Part shown: positions 26,050-35,768 of the stretch, in pieces
Layout: every line of letters begins with the position of its first letter
Numbering within the stretch: position 1 is the first letter of the stretch
Assembly (NCBI GenBank): GCA_002734065.2
Contig: NVXU02000005.1
Location: 1-58,157, forward strand
Direction: 5' to 3'
Source: Fluviicola sp.
GTDB lineage: Bacteria > Bacteroidota > Bacteroidia > Flavobacteriales_D > Crocinitomicaceae
DNA length: 58,157 nt
Program-made: the position numbers and the translations under genes
The notes under the pieces: model-generated
Seen by the model: only the letters and a program-made list of their open reading frames with translations
Told to the model about the DNA's origin: nothing
Databases searched by the model: none

Positions 26050-27579
26050 CTACTTTAAAAGCAAACTCCTCTTCGGTCGCAATGCTTCCTTCCAAGAAAA
26101 GCCAGATATAAACTGCTCGTCTTTTTTAATTTGGTCCATGGGATAAAAAGCGCCGTCTGGTTCTTCCAAGTAAGTGATGCCAGAAATTTCGTTGCTATCC
26201 AAGTCTATTCGGAGGTCACTAGCATACAAGCGATTCATGCCTTGTCGTTTTTTGGTGAAGGTAGAATCCGTTTTTATTTCTTCTTCGGGGTAGAAAATAG
26301 TCACCGCATTGCCCGAAACATCGGCGCGGTACAAATCATTGTCTCTGAATTTTGCGACGATGTTCTTGCCCGCAATCTGATTGTACAAAGTATCTTTTTG
26401 AACCTCCATCACAATAGATGCTTTCTCCAAAATATTCACTTGATGAATGAGCGTGTCAGAAAGATGAATGGTGATTAATTCTCCCTTTAATTCTGCCGTT
26501 TTTGCCCAAACAATAGGTTGAGTATTGAGAATAATTATTTCTTGCGATTCGTCGAAAGTGATGCTGTCAGCGACGCACTGAACCTTCGTTGAGAATATTC
26601 TAGCATTGCGATACGCTTTCATGACGTTGGAGTTGTCAATTTTCTCCATGAATAAAGTATCGGCAAAAACGTACATCGTATCGTCTTTCATGTACTTGGT
26701 TGCATAAGCGTTTCCAGTCAGAAAAGAATAATTTAGTGTGTCGGAAGAATAGGCATAATCGCCATTAAATTCTAAATTCTGCGTTGAATCTTTGTAGTAA
26801 ACATTGCCTTTTCCAATGGAATATCCTTCTTCAGGATGATAAATTAAGGTGTCTGCCGCGATGTAATCTTTCTCTTTGGAAATCCACGCGTTTTGGCGCA
26901 ATGTTCCTTGTCCAGTTGTGGTGTTGTACCAACCAGATTCACAGTACATGGTCGAATTATCAGTCTTGATGTCAGTTGGGCCGTAAAAAAACACCTTTTT
27001 CTGACTGTAAATGTACTGTAAAGTGTCCGTTTCCATATGCAAGCCGGGTCGGTCGTAAACAACATCCTTGCTGAAGAAAAAATTCTTAGAATTCGGATGA
27101 AAATAACCGATTCTACTGGTCAAAATTTCTTGCGTGAGAATGCTTTCAACACGACCTCCGTAATGATAGTGCGCTTGTCCTTTTTTGGCATCGTAATCGA
27201 GTGTGTCGGTGGTCAATTTAAACTCATTGTCACGCACCCGGACATTGCCCCAAAGTTTTGCCTTGCGCGTTTTCCCATTGTAGTAAAGCGAATCGCAGAA
27301 GAGGTTGAGTGTGTCTCTTTTGTTGATGTGCACGTTTCCGTATGCTCGAACGGCTCGTTGTTTTTCAAAATAATGCGCAGAATCGCAAAACATTTTATTG
27401 CCTTGATAGATAAAAGAAACGTTGCCAATCAATCGGTGGACACCTGTTTTTTCATCGTATTCTAAAGTTTCAGAACCCGGTAATAATTCAATCTCATTCT
27501 GAGAGAATACGTGGGATGAAACCAAAAAAAGTGCGCCAATGAACAGCGCACTTCTCAATATATTGAATTTTGCAATCAA
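26050..27579 (-). CDS. OstA-like (LptA/LptD N-domain) periplasmic protein
   Basis: 509 aa with a signal peptide (1-26, ..SSHVFSQ). The protein is built of repeated short strands of the type 'D-[ST]-L-x-Y-[DN]' (DTLDYDA, DSLYYNG, DTLQYIY, DTLIYHP, DTLNYSF), the beta-jellyroll fold used by LptA/OstA to carry lipopolysaccharide across the periplasm. Bacteroidota often have this long OstA-like form. It overlaps purA by 4 bp and ends the fur-STAS-purA-ostA unit. Likely role: LPS transport bridge. Confidence 0.8.
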   Translation of the reverse strand: MIAKFNILRSALFIGALFLVSSHVFSQNEIELLPGSETLEYDEKTGVHRLIGNVSFIYQGNKMFCDSAHYFEKQRAVRAYGNVHINKRDTLNLFCDSLYYNGKTRKAKLWGNVRVRDNEFKLTTDTLDYDAKKGQAHYHYGGRVESILTQEILTSRIGYFHPNSKNFFFSKDVVYDRPGLHMETDTLQYIYSQKKVFFYGPTDIKTDNSTMYCESGWYNTTTGQGTLRQNAWISKEKDYIAADTLIYHPEEGYSIGKGNVYYKDSTQNLEFNGDYAYSSDTLNYSFLTGNAYATKYMKDDTMYVFADTLFMEKIDNSNVMKAYRNARIFSTKVQCVADSITFDESQEIIILNTQPIVWAKTAELKGELITIHLSDTLIHQVNILEKASIVMEVQKDTLYNQIAGKNIVAKFRDNDLYRADVSGNAVTIFYPEEEIKTDSTFTKKRQGMNRLYASDLRIDLDSNEISGITYLEEPDGAFYPMDQIKKDEQFISGFSWKEALRPKRSLLLK

Positions 27580-28856
27580 GCTAATACTTTATTGTTAAGT
27601 GTTTGTGTTCTGTCCGGACCAACCGAAACAACTGTAATTGGAACCTCCAATTTTTGTTCCAAATAAGTCACATACGCTTTTAATTCTGCCGGAGCATCCT
27701 CAAAAGACGATAATTTTGTTGTGTCACAGTTCCATGCTTTAATTTCTTCATACACAGGAACAACTTCCACGTCATTAACGTCGTAAGGGAAGTAATCGTA
27801 TCTTTCTCCGTCAATTAAATAATGTGTACACGCTTTTATGGTGTCGAAATTATCCAAAACGTCTGCTTTCATCATTGATAATTCTGAAACGCCATTAATC
27901 ATAATTGCGTACTTCAATTGTGGAATATCAATCCATCCGCATCTTCTTGGGCGACCTGTTGTTGCGCCAAATTCAAAACCTTCTTTTCTGATTTTTTCTC
28001 CGACTTCATCTTCGAGTTCAGTAGGGAAGGGGCCGCTTCCAACACGGGTGCAGTAAGCTTTGAAAATACCGATAACGTCACCGATGCGTGTAGGTGCAAC
28101 GCCTAGTCCTGTGCAGGTTCCAGCAGTCACTGTGTTAGAGGATGTCACAAAAGGGTAGGTTCCGAAATCAATGTCTAACATCGTTCCTTGCGCACCTTCT
28201 GCAAGAATTTTTTTACCTGCTTTTAATGCGTCGTTGATGTATTGTTCACTGTCAATCGCATCGAGTTCTTTCAACTTCTCAATGGCTGCCATCCAAGGTC
28301 CTTCCAATTCGTCAAGGTTGTATTCAAAATCAGGGAAACGCTTCAACATGGCTTTGTGTTTTTCCACCAATGCTTTGTATTTTTCTTCGAATCTTGGAGA
28401 ATAAATATCTCCAACACGCAAGCCATTTCGACCTGTTTTGTCCATGTAAGTCGGTCCAATTCCCTTTAAGGTGGAGCCAATTTTATTCTTTCCTTTTGCT
28501 GCTTCTGATGCTGCATCAAGAATTCTATGAGTTGGAAGAATAAGGTGTGCTTTCTTTGAAATAATCAAACGAGAAGGAATGTCAATGTTGAAAGGCTTCA
28601 ACTTATCCAGTTCCTCTTGAAAAATCACAGGATCAATCACGACTCCGTTGCCGACGAGGTTCATCACTCCGTCTCTAAAAATTCCTGACGGAATGGTATG
28701 GAGAACGTGCTTTGTTCCTTCAAATTCAAGTGTGTGTCCCGCATTTGGACCTCCTTGAAAACGAGCAATAATATCGTATTTTGGTGTTAATACATCGACG
28801 ATTTTCCCTTTTCCTTCGTCGCCCCATTGTAATCCTAAAAGTACATCTACTTTCAT
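27576..28856 (-). CDS. purA: Adenylosuccinate synthetase PurA
   Basis: GTP-dependent ligation of IMP and aspartate, the first committed step to AMP. The 426-aa protein has the N-terminal GTP-binding motif QWGDEGKGK, then FQGGPNAGHT, GIGPTYMDK, the loop EGAQGTMLDIDFGTYP, and the C-terminal TGRPRRCGWID. It overlaps the STAS gene upstream and ostA downstream by 4 bp each, so all are translationally coupled. Confidence 0.97.
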   Translation of the reverse strand: MKVDVLLGLQWGDEGKGKIVDVLTPKYDIIARFQGGPNAGHTLEFEGTKHVLHTIPSGIFRDGVMNLVGNGVVIDPVIFQEELDKLKPFNIDIPSRLIISKKAHLILPTHRILDAASEAAKGKNKIGSTLKGIGPTYMDKTGRNGLRVGDIYSPRFEEKYKALVEKHKAMLKRFPDFEYNLDELEGPWMAAIEKLKELDAIDSEQYINDALKAGKKILAEGAQGTMLDIDFGTYPFVTSSNTVTAGTCTGLGVAPTRIGDVIGIFKAYCTRVGSGPFPTELEDEVGEKIRKEGFEFGATTGRPRRCGWIDIPQLKYAIMINGVSELSMMKADVLDNFDTIKACTHYLIDGERYDYFPYDVNDVEVVPVYEEIKAWNCDTTKLSSFEDAPAELKAYVTYLEQKLEVPITVVSVGPDRTQTLNNKVLA

Positions 28857-29206
28857 TGAACTTGTTTAAATTGATTGATTGCTTCCGTCTGATTTTCGCA
28901 GATGGTATAGATTTCATCCAGTTTGGAGATGGCGAAAATCTTCTCAACGTTGCCACTTACTCCTGTTAATATTAATTCTCCCCCCATAATTCGTGATTTA
29001 GTCAACGTACGCATGAAAAAACTAATTCCTGAAGAATTGGTGTGCGTTAAATTGGTCAAATCAAAAACAATGCGGTAATAGTTCTGATTAAGGTAATCAA
29101 AAACGATTCTTTCTAATTCAAGATAGTCATCGTCTGTTGTAATTTTACCTGTTAATTTGTAAACAATTACAGGATCTTGTATATCTATTTGATACGTCAA
29201 ATTCAT
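28853..29206 (-). CDS. STAS-domain protein (anti-sigma antagonist type)
   Basis: A 117-aa single STAS domain. The segment IVFDLTNLTHTNSSGISFF matches the conserved strand-helix turn where anti-sigma antagonists carry a phosphorylatable Ser (here S in TNSSGI). No kinase or phosphatase partner is nearby. It starts 1 bp after the fur stop codon and overlaps purA by 4 bp. Confidence 0.8.
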   Translation of the reverse strand: MNLTYQIDIQDPVIVYKLTGKITTDDDYLELERIVFDYLNQNYYRIVFDLTNLTHTNSSGISFFMRTLTKSRIMGGELILTGVSGNVEKIFAISKLDEIYTICENQTEAINQFKQVQ

Positions 29207-29207
29207 A

Positions 29208-29657
29208 TCAGTCTTTTTTTGAGTTTTTCTTTATTCCGTAGAAATAAAGAGAATGATGTTGTATTTCTATGTCGAAAATTTCTTCGATCGTCGCTTTGAT
29301 GTTCTGAATTCGGGGGTCGCAGAATTCGAGTAATTCTCCAGTATCTGTTAACACAACGTGATCGTGCTGCTTAGAGCCATGCGACTTCTCGAATTGAGCA
29401 ATGTTTTTTCCGAACTGGTGTTTGCGCACTAAATTACATGCTAAAAGTAAATCTATGGTGTTGTAAAGTGTTGCTCTGGAAACGCGATAATTCTGATTTT
29501 TCATCTTCACGTACAAGGCTTCGATGTCAAAATGACCATCGTAATTGTATATTTCATCAAGAATAGCAAAGCGTTCGGGTGTTTTTCTGTGCTGATTCTG
29601 CTCTAAATAAGCGGAGAATATATTTTTGACCTTCGTACGTAATTCTTCGTGAATCAT
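29208..29657 (-). CDS. Fur-family metal-responsive regulator
   Basis: DNA-binding repressor, probably for iron. Start set at the ATG 29657, preceded by GAAAG, rather than a TTG 21 bp upstream. 149 aa: the winged helix (about 10-85) contains [14 protein letters not shown], the typical Fur recognition helix. The dimer domain begins with H-rich [12 protein letters not shown]. Only one cysteine (EFCDPRI) remains where many Fur proteins have CxxC, so there is no structural Cys4 zinc site. First gene of the unit with STAS, purA and ostA. Confidence 0.88.
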   Translation of the reverse strand: MIHEELRTKVKNIFSAYLEQNQHRKTPERFAILDEIYNYDGHFDIEALYVKMKNQNYRVSRATLYNTIDLLLACNLVRKHQFGKNIAQFEKSHGSKQHDHVVLTDTGELLEFCDPRIQNIKATIEEIFDIEIQHHSLYFYGIKKNSKKD

Positions 29658-29753
29658 CTTTCGTTCAGTAAGCAACAAAATTAGAGTTTAATAAGTGATT
29701 CCCCCTTTTTTTTAATGGAAAATTTGGGGAGTTTTCAACAACTTATCATTATT

Positions 29754-29778
29754 TGAGTGTTGAGTGATGAGTGCAGAG
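29754..29778. repeat. 7-bp TGAGTGN repeats upstream of the four-helix-bundle gene
   Basis: TGAGTGT TGAGTGA TGAGTGC AGAG. Read inverted this is the same word family as the array at 30205-30281, so the small gene between them is bracketed by inverted repeat arrays. Confidence 0.7.
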
Positions 29779-29842
29779 TTTTTTTTTGAAAGCTTGGTTT
29801 TATCGAATAATTATTCTTAGCTTGAATAAGAAAACTACTATT

Positions 29843-30205
29843 ATGAAAAAAAGCATTATGCAAGAAAAGAGTTATTCTTTTGCAATTCAGAGTATAAATC
29901 TTTACAAAGAATTGATTTTAAAAAAAGAATATGTTTTAAGCAAGCAGTTATTACGATCCGCAACTTCTGTTGGAGCTAACATTAGAGAATCAAGAAATGC
30001 TCAAACAAAAAAAGATTTTATTCATAAACTTTCAATTTCACAAAAAGAATGTGATGAATCTATTTATTGGTCAGGACTTCTTCAAGAAACGAATTATATA
30101 GATATGGAAACCTATCAAGAAATGTCTAATTCTGGAAATGAAATTCTAAAAATGTTAAAAAGTAGTATCATTACGGCAAGAAATAACTTAAATAGATTTT
30201 CTTAA
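29843..30205 (+). CDS. Four-helix-bundle protein (23S rRNA intervening-sequence family)
   Basis: 120 aa from the ATG at 29843; further upstream frame lacks a good start. The family signature is clear: KQLLRSATSVGANIRESRNAQ, at about residues 34-54, then KKDFIHKLSISQKECDE. Members occur free-standing in many Bacteroidota and in rRNA intervening sequences; their molecular function is not settled. The stop codon is at the edge of a 7-bp tandem repeat array, and a matching inverted array lies upstream, which suggests a mobile or recombination-prone cassette. Confidence 0.85.
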   Translation: MKKSIMQEKSYSFAIQSINLYKELILKKEYVLSKQLLRSATSVGANIRESRNAQTKKDFIHKLSISQKECDESIYWSGLLQETNYIDMETYQEMSNSGNEILKMLKSSIITARNNLNRFS

Positions 30206-30281
30206 CACTCCACACTCCACACTCCACACTCCACACTCCACACTCCACACTCCACACTCCACACTCATCACTCATCACTCT
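30205..30281. repeat. 7-bp tandem repeat array spanning two convergent stop codons
   Basis: Eight perfect ACACTCC copies (30205-30260) followed by ACACTCA, TCACTCA and TCACTCT. The stop codons of the four-helix-bundle gene (ending 30205) and of the TerB-like gene (30275-30277) both touch it. Copy number is expected to vary by slippage. Confidence 0.95.
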
Positions 30282-30703
30282 AACACGAATCTACGTAAAA
30301 TCTCCTCTTTCCCACAACCGTCCATTGCACATTGCATAATTACTGGTTCACATTCTTCGATTTGTTCTGAAGAAAATCCCAAAGCGATTCCGTATTTTGC
30401 TACAAGTTGTTCTTCGGCTGGGTCAACGATGCCGTCAACGACTACCATCTGAATGAAATCGATAAAACGCTCGTATCTTTCTTCTTTAGAAATCGGTGGA
30501 GTCATTGGGTACGAATCTGGATGTCCAATTATTTCTGCAACTTGCTCAGAAGTTAAAGACAAACGTTTTGCCGTTCTTGCCAAAAGTTTAACCTCGGCAT
30601 CGTCAATTTTGCCGTCAACTCTTGCGAGCATCACTAAATTCTTAAATAAACCTTTATCAGAAGACTGTTTCCCTGATTCAAATAATTGTGCTATTGTACC
30701 CAT
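30275..30703 (-). CDS. TerB-like (tellurite-resistance TerB family) protein
   Basis: 142-aa helical cytoplasmic protein with two similar halves, each with an acidic turn typical of TerB: VMLARVDGKIDDAEVKLL and MVVVDGIVDPAEEQLV. TerB domains may bind metal at such Asp/Glu clusters, but the family is involved in varied stress roles. Monocistronic; its stop codon lies inside the tandem repeat array. Confidence 0.75.
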   Translation of the reverse strand: MGTIAQLFESGKQSSDKGLFKNLVMLARVDGKIDDAEVKLLARTAKRLSLTSEQVAEIIGHPDSYPMTPPISKEERYERFIDFIQMVVVDGIVDPAEEQLVAKYGIALGFSSEQIEECEPVIMQCAMDGCGKEEILRRFVLE

Positions 30704-30759
30704 TTTGTTCTAAAATTATTGGCGCAAAGATAGTGCATCCAAAGACCTTTGCAACAGAA

Positions 30760-31332
30760 TTAGTCAATATTTTTTTCGATGTATCCTATCAGAGAATGAA
30801 TGACCTTAATGTGAATTTCTTGTGCTCTATCAGCAAATTCAGAATGTGGTGCACGAATTTCAATGTCGCACAGGTTGGCCATTGCTCCTCCCGTTTTTCC
30901 AGTGAGACCAATGACTTTCATTCCTTTGCTTTTTGCAACCTCAATCGCGTTGATTATGTTCTTAGAATTTCCAGAAGTTGAGATTGCTAAAAGAACATCG
31001 TCTTTTTTGCCAATTCCTTCAATAAAGCGAGAAAATATTTTATCAAAACCATAATCATTGCCGACACAAGTGATATGAGAGGGGTCAGAAATGGAAATTG
31101 CAGCAATTGATGGTCGGTCGTCTCGGTAACGTCCTGTGAGCTCTTCTGCGAAATGCATGGCGTCCGACATGGAGCCTCCGTTGCCGCAACTAATTACTTT
31201 TCCGCCGTTGCTAAGGCTTGAAACCATTACCTGGCCTGCGTTTGCGATCTTGCTGTGATTTTCTGTTGTGTTAAATTTTGTCAGAATTTCTTCTGCTTCA
31301 GAAAATTGGTCTGCTATTTGTTTAGTGTTCAT
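30760..31332 (-). CDS. gmhA: Sedoheptulose-7-phosphate isomerase GmhA
   Basis: Makes D-glycero-D-manno-heptose-7-phosphate for the LPS core. I start at the internal ATG (31332, MNTKQIADQ), which gives 190 aa, the family length. SIS-domain motifs are [18 protein letters not shown] and [11 protein letters not shown]. The metal-binding residues are likely H and E in MHFAEEL and Q and H in [11 protein letters not shown]. Confidence 0.93.
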   Translation of the reverse strand: MNTKQIADQFSEAEEILTKFNTTENHSKIANAGQVMVSSLSNGGKVISCGNGGSMSDAMHFAEELTGRYRDDRPSIAAISISDPSHITCVGNDYGFDKIFSRFIEGIGKKDDVLLAISTSGNSKNIINAIEVAKSKGMKVIGLTGKTGGAMANLCDIEIRAPHSEFADRAQEIHIKVIHSLIGYIEKNID

Positions 31333-31398
31333 TGAAGATGAATTTAAAATCAAAAATAAATAAATTTATGGCAGTTGAGTTAAATAAAATCAATTTGC

Positions 31399-31406
31399 TA
31401 TATTTG
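31399..31406 (+). promoter_or_regulatory. -7 element TATATTTG
   Basis: Consensus TAnnTTTG 34 bp before the ATG at 31441, with a TTG at 31375-31377 at -33 spacing. No FNR-like site 33 bp upstream. Confidence 0.55.
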
Positions 31407-31440
31407 AACCCGAGCTAAACCGCTCTAAAACAAATTAATT

Positions 31441-31869
31441 ATGAAAAAAAGTTTACTAGTCCTTATCGTTTCCTTTATGACAACACTGTCATTCTCGCAG
31501 CATTCAGAGTGTTTTTTACGATTGCAAAAGGCGTTTGACGCACGTGGAGCCTTTACAGTTTCAGATGATATGCACAGAAATGTCATTATTTCTTATTTCC
31601 AAACGGACGGAGGTTCTGTTTGTTATTCAGGAAAAGCACGTGTTGAAAATGGTTTAATTGTCTCCATATTTTTACAATATGATGATAATGCCTATGAATT
31701 GATAGAGAAGAAATTTTACAATTCTAAAAAGAATCCACCAAAAATAATCAATGGAATTTCAGAAATGATATTTAATGAGGACGGTGAGAAATTTAAAATT
31801 GTTTTCATCGATCAACTTCGACCAAAGAAAAAAGCGTACAAGGTTGTGGAATTACCAGACGATTTATAA
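31441..31869 (+). CDS. Small secreted protein, unknown function
   Basis: 142 aa with a signal peptide (MKKSLLVLIVSFMTTLSFSQ). The mature part (about 120 aa) is mixed alpha-beta with one internal Cys pair, no repeats and no domain I recognise. It has its own promoter and terminator, so it is a monocistronic gene. No sorting domain is present, so periplasmic or lipid-free envelope localisation is most likely. Confidence 0.7.
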   Translation: MKKSLLVLIVSFMTTLSFSQHSECFLRLQKAFDARGAFTVSDDMHRNVIISYFQTDGGSVCYSGKARVENGLIVSIFLQYDDNAYELIEKKFYNSKKNPPKIINGISEMIFNEDGEKFKIVFIDQLRPKKKAYKVVELPDDL

Positions 31870-31886
31870 AAATATTAGAGATTGAG

Positions 31887-31919
31887 AAAATCCTGTTCTG
31901 CTAAAGAGCGGGATTTTTT
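31887..31919 (+). terminator. Terminator after the small secreted protein
   Basis: AAAATCC and GGGATTTTTTC form the outer stem and TTCT/AAGA an inner one, followed by a T-run; it starts 17 bp past the stop. Confidence 0.7.
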
Positions 31920-31945
31920 CGTTTAGAATACTTACATTTACAGCA

Positions 31946-32740
31946 ATGAATGTTTTTCACAATAAAATCGCATGGGTCATTGGCGCATCCTCTGGAATTG
32001 GGAAGGAGATGGCTGTTCAATTAGCCAAGAATGGTGCGAAAGTGATTTTGTCTTCTCGCAAGAAAGAGCAGTTAGAGGAAGCTCTTGCAACACTGGAAAG
32101 AAAGGACGAGCATTTAATTCTGCCTTTAGATTTAGAACATTCTGCCAACTTTCCAGAATTGGCAAAACAAGTCATTGAGAAATACGGCCGCATTGATTTT
32201 CTGTTCAACAACGGAGGCTTGTCGCAACGATCGAATGCCGCAGACACGCCTTTAGAAGTTGACCGCAGAATAATGGAAATCAACTATTTTGGCAACATTG
32301 CATTAGCAAAAGCCGTTTTGCCGTACATGCAGAAGCAAAAATCTGGTCATTTGGTCATTATTTCTTCCATTGCAGGGAAATTTGGCTTCTTTTTACGTAG
32401 TGCCTATTCTGCATCGAAACATGCGCTCCATGGTTTCTACGAAAGTGTTCTGTTGGAAGAAGAAAAGAACAACATCAAAGTAACCATTGCTTGCCCAGGG
32501 AAAATAAATACCAATATTTCTGTCAATGCACTGAATTCTGAAGGTTCTACCCACGGAAAAATGGATCACAACCAAGAAACGGGAATGTCTGCTGAAGAAT
32601 GTGTAAAACAACTCCTTTCTGCCGTCAAAAAAGAAAAAAAAGAGGTGCTAATTGGGAATAGAGAGATTAAAGCGGTGACTTTGAAAAGATTTTTTCCGAG
32701 GTGGTTTTGGAAGGTGATTAGGAAGCAGAAGGTGATGTAG
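31946..32740 (+). CDS. Short-chain dehydrogenase/reductase
   Basis: 264-aa NAD(P)-dependent oxidoreductase. Cofactor motif VIGASSGIG, structural NNGG, catalytic Ser in IISSIAG and the YSASK dyad (Tyr, Lys) are present, and a CPGKINT segment follows. The C-terminal tail RFFPRWFWKVIRKQK is basic and aromatic, resembling the membrane-associated tail of DHRS7-like enzymes. Substrate unknown. Confidence 0.88.
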   Translation: MNVFHNKIAWVIGASSGIGKEMAVQLAKNGAKVILSSRKKEQLEEALATLERKDEHLILPLDLEHSANFPELAKQVIEKYGRIDFLFNNGGLSQRSNAADTPLEVDRRIMEINYFGNIALAKAVLPYMQKQKSGHLVIISSIAGKFGFFLRSAYSASKHALHGFYESVLLEEEKNNIKVTIACPGKINTNISVNALNSEGSTHGKMDHNQETGMSAEECVKQLLSAVKKEKKEVLIGNREIKAVTLKRFFPRWFWKVIRKQKVM

Positions 32741-32825
32741 GATGAAAATTAAAAATTAAAATTTCGATAAACTCAATGCGAGAAATGAAAAATGCAGTTG
32801 ACTCTCTGAAATTTTGAGACTTCGT

Positions 32826-33743
32826 TTAATTGATGACGATTTTCTGCCATGCAACATTCTTACTGTTAAAAATCTGTATAAAATAGACTCCTTTAGCGAT
32901 ATTCAAAAGGTCTATTTCATCAATAAACTTTGTACTTTTTATTGAGTGTATCATATTGCCATTTGAGTTATAAATTCGAATATTTTTTTCGTCATTACTT
33001 TGAAATTCTATTTGAAACGTCCCGTTAGACGGATTTGGATAAATTTTCACGGTTGAAAGTTCATTTTCACTTAAACTACTCGTTAAAAGAACACAATTTG
33101 GACAAACATTAGCGTTTGAATATAAAGTATCGCTCGTGCAATAGTTTGGATATGCATAAGCTGTCTCAATGATTAATTCATTTGCTGGAATATTGTAAAT
33201 GATTCCACCGTACACATTGCCATTATAATAATAGTCCTCATTGCATAAACCTTTTTCATTCCACTTAAATCCCCATACTCTATCTTCCCAAACCACTCCA
33301 TCATAGGAAATTCTAATCCCTTCAAGTTCCATGAAATGATGATAACTCCCATCGCTTAGTAATGTAGAGTCTTTGGCAGTTACTCTTGCATCGTAATAGG
33401 GTACCCCAAAATCGTATAAACTTGAGATTGTATCTCCTACATTTGCATCAAAATCCATGATTAATTTTTCTTGAATGGTGTCAAAAATTCCATATAGCTT
33501 ATTTCCAACCTGTCTAATTCCAAAAGAATAGTTATTTGCTCCAAAAAGTACTTTTTTATAGGAGTTGCCTATAATGACTGTGTCACTCAGAGGATTAATG
33601 TGATAGTTTCCTGAATACATAGTCGTTCCTCCTTGAGTATAGAAAAAACTACAAAAAGTACACGAGTCTGGAATTAATTGATAGTTCTGAGAATAAACAA
33701 AATTAGATGTTACAATAGAGGCGATTATTAAAAGGTTTCTCAT
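32826..33743 (-). CDS. Secreted protein with T9SS type A sorting domain
   Basis: 305 aa with a signal peptide (1-18, ..FVYSQ) and a C-terminal T9SS type A sorting domain (about 228-305): VKIYPNPSNGTFQIEF, then IRIYNSNGNMIHSI and LNIAKGVYFIQIF. The middle (20-220) has several Cys (ending CTSDTLYSNANVCPNC) and no recognised catalytic domain. It is exported by the type IX system and anchored or released at the cell surface. Function unknown. Confidence 0.85.
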   Translation of the reverse strand: MRNLLIIASIVTSNFVYSQNYQLIPDSCTFCSFFYTQGGTTMYSGNYHINPLSDTVIIGNSYKKVLFGANNYSFGIRQVGNKLYGIFDTIQEKLIMDFDANVGDTISSLYDFGVPYYDARVTAKDSTLLSDGSYHHFMELEGIRISYDGVVWEDRVWGFKWNEKGLCNEDYYYNGNVYGGIIYNIPANELIIETAYAYPNYCTSDTLYSNANVCPNCVLLTSSLSENELSTVKIYPNPSNGTFQIEFQSNDEKNIRIYNSNGNMIHSIKSTKFIDEIDLLNIAKGVYFIQIFNSKNVAWQKIVIN

Positions 33744-33855
33744 GGTGTATCTTTTTTATAGGATAAAAAGTTCTTTATGATATTCAAATATACGTCAAAA
33801 TTATAATTTGATAAAAAATAGATTATTTTTGAAGAGGGGAGGATGGTTTAAAAAA

Positions 33856-34416
33856 TTAAAATTGGTCAATTTCATTCTTCTTAACTTCCACTTTCTCTTT
33901 AAAAAACCACTTAGATATTCTATCGAAATTAGTGAGAATAAGATAACCGAGAACGATATTTATTCCAGAAACGATCCACTCAATATAATCAACTTTTATT
34001 AAATCGAAAGTTGTCAAAAATTCATCTAACATATTATCCTTTTGGATACTCGCTTTGAATGAGAGAATTGTATTTCTTAGGAATGGAGCTATACTGGTAA
34101 AGAGTAAAAAACTTGCTATTATAACCAATCCAATCTTAATAAACGCACTTGAGTTAACATTTCCCAGCTTAATTTCTGCAGAATCATAATTTTTAGTGAG
34201 CCTTAGGATTTTAATTATTTGGTCAGTTTTAAAAATCAACACCCATGCTATGAATCCAGATAAGACAATTGGCGAAATGAAACTGATTAGATAAAAAAGA
34301 TCATCCAAATAAAGGAACAAATAGGAAATTCCTGAAATAAAGGAATAAACGAGTTGCGTGATTAAATACAGCCCGAAAAATTTAATTAGAATTCTAAAAA
34401 AGTCTTTTTTTGTCAT
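33856..34416 (-). CDS. Membrane protein, unknown
   Basis: 186 aa with four likely transmembrane helices (about 9-35, 42-62, 95-113 and 148-163). The tail is basic and charged (FFKEKVEVKKNEIDQF). No signature motif. A 74-bp gap separates it from glyA upstream on the same strand, so cotranscription is possible but not shown. Confidence 0.65.
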   Translation of the reverse strand: MTKKDFFRILIKFFGLYLITQLVYSFISGISYLFLYLDDLFYLISFISPIVLSGFIAWVLIFKTDQIIKILRLTKNYDSAEIKLGNVNSSAFIKIGLVIIASFLLFTSIAPFLRNTILSFKASIQKDNMLDEFLTTFDLIKVDYIEWIVSGINIVLGYLILTNFDRISKWFFKEKVEVKKNEIDQF

Positions 34417-34489
34417 TTATATTTTCCAATCTTTGAGAGTTGCCCCCTAACAACTGTGAAGTTCATTTTTAACCTTTCATTCTTCATTT

Positions 34490-35764
34490 CTACTTAACAA
34501 ACAAAGGTCTTCCTCCCATCATCTCATTCACTTCTTTCTTCACTTCAGCAATTACAGTTTCATCCTCCATATTCGTAATCACTCGGTCCATTAAGTCAAC
34601 AACTTTTGCCATTTCATCCTCTTTTACACCACGAGAAGTGATGGCCGGAGTTCCTACTCGAATTCCAGAAGTAACGAAGGGAGATTCTGTATCAAAGGGA
34701 ACCATGTTTTTGTTCACCGTGATGTCAGCAAGTACGAGTGCATTCTCTGCATCTTTTCCTGTGACTCCTTTTGAGCGTAAATCAATAAGCATTGAGTGGT
34801 TGTCTGTACCACCAGATACAACGCCGTAACCTTTGGCAACAAATGCGTCAGCCATCGTTTTTGCGTTCGTCACAACTTGTTGCATGTAGGTTTTGTAATC
34901 GTCAGAAAGTGCTTCTTTAAATGCAACTGCTTTTGCGGCAATAACATGTTCTAACGGTCCACCTTGAGAACCTGGAAACACTGCAGCATCTAATAATGCC
35001 TTCATTGATTTTGGATTTCCATTCTTCCATTTGAGGCCAAAAGGGTTGTCGAAATTCTTGCCCATCATAATCACCCCACCTCTCGGTCCACGCAGTGTTT
35101 TGTGTGTCGTTGTGGTCACAATGTGACAATGTTCCATCGGATTATTGAGAATTCCTGCGGCAATCAATCCCGCTGGATGCGAAATGTCAGCTAAAATCAA
35201 TGCGCCCACTTTATCGGCAATTTCTCGAACTCTTTTGTAGTCCCAATCACGAGAATAAGCAGATGCACCGCAAATAATTAGTTGAGGTTTCTCTCGCAAA
35301 GCAACTTCTTCCATCATGTCATAGTCAACACGCCCCGTTTCTTTATTCACTCCGTAAAATGAAGTTTTGTACAACTTTCCGGAGAAATTAACCGGAGAAC
35401 CGTGCGTTAAATGACCACCATGAGAAAGGTCGAATCCTAATATTTTATCGCCTGGATTTAAACAGGCCAACATCACTGCGGCATTTGCTTGAGAACCTGA
35501 ATGCGGTTGAACGTTTGCCCATTCTGCACCGAATAATTTACAAACTCTCTCAATGGCAATATTCTCTATCTTATCAACGACTTCGCAACCTCCATAATAA
35601 CGTTTTCCAGGAAGTCCTTCTGCGTATTTATTCGTGAGAATGCTACCCATTGCTTCCATTACTTCGTTACTCACAAAGTTTTCTGATGCGATTAATTCAA
35701 TGCCGTTTAGTTGGCGGTGTTTTTCTTCTTTGATTAAATCAAAAATTGCAGTGTCTTGTGCCAT
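34490..35764 (-). CDS. glyA: Serine hydroxymethyltransferase GlyA
   Basis: PLP enzyme interconverting serine and glycine with tetrahydrofolate, the main source of one-carbon units. 424 aa. Family motifs [25 protein letters not shown], and the PLP-lysine loop [14 protein letters not shown] (about K227) are intact. It starts 4 bp after an epimerase gene ends, so the two are likely one unit. Confidence 0.97.
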   Translation of the reverse strand: MAQDTAIFDLIKEEKHRQLNGIELIASENFVSNEVMEAMGSILTNKYAEGLPGKRYYGGCEVVDKIENIAIERVCKLFGAEWANVQPHSGSQANAAVMLACLNPGDKILGFDLSHGGHLTHGSPVNFSGKLYKTSFYGVNKETGRVDYDMMEEVALREKPQLIICGASAYSRDWDYKRVREIADKVGALILADISHPAGLIAAGILNNPMEHCHIVTTTTHKTLRGPRGGVIMMGKNFDNPFGLKWKNGNPKSMKALLDAAVFPGSQGGPLEHVIAAKAVAFKEALSDDYKTYMQQVVTNAKTMADAFVAKGYGVVSGGTDNHSMLIDLRSKGVTGKDAENALVLADITVNKNMVPFDTESPFVTSGIRVGTPAITSRGVKEDEMAKVVDLMDRVITNMEDETVIAEVKKEVNEMMGGRPLFVK

Positions 35765-35768
35765 GTGA

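Noticed and set aside
30205-30281. CRISPR array
   Set aside because: Units are 7 bp and contiguous, with no spacers; no cas genes are nearby.
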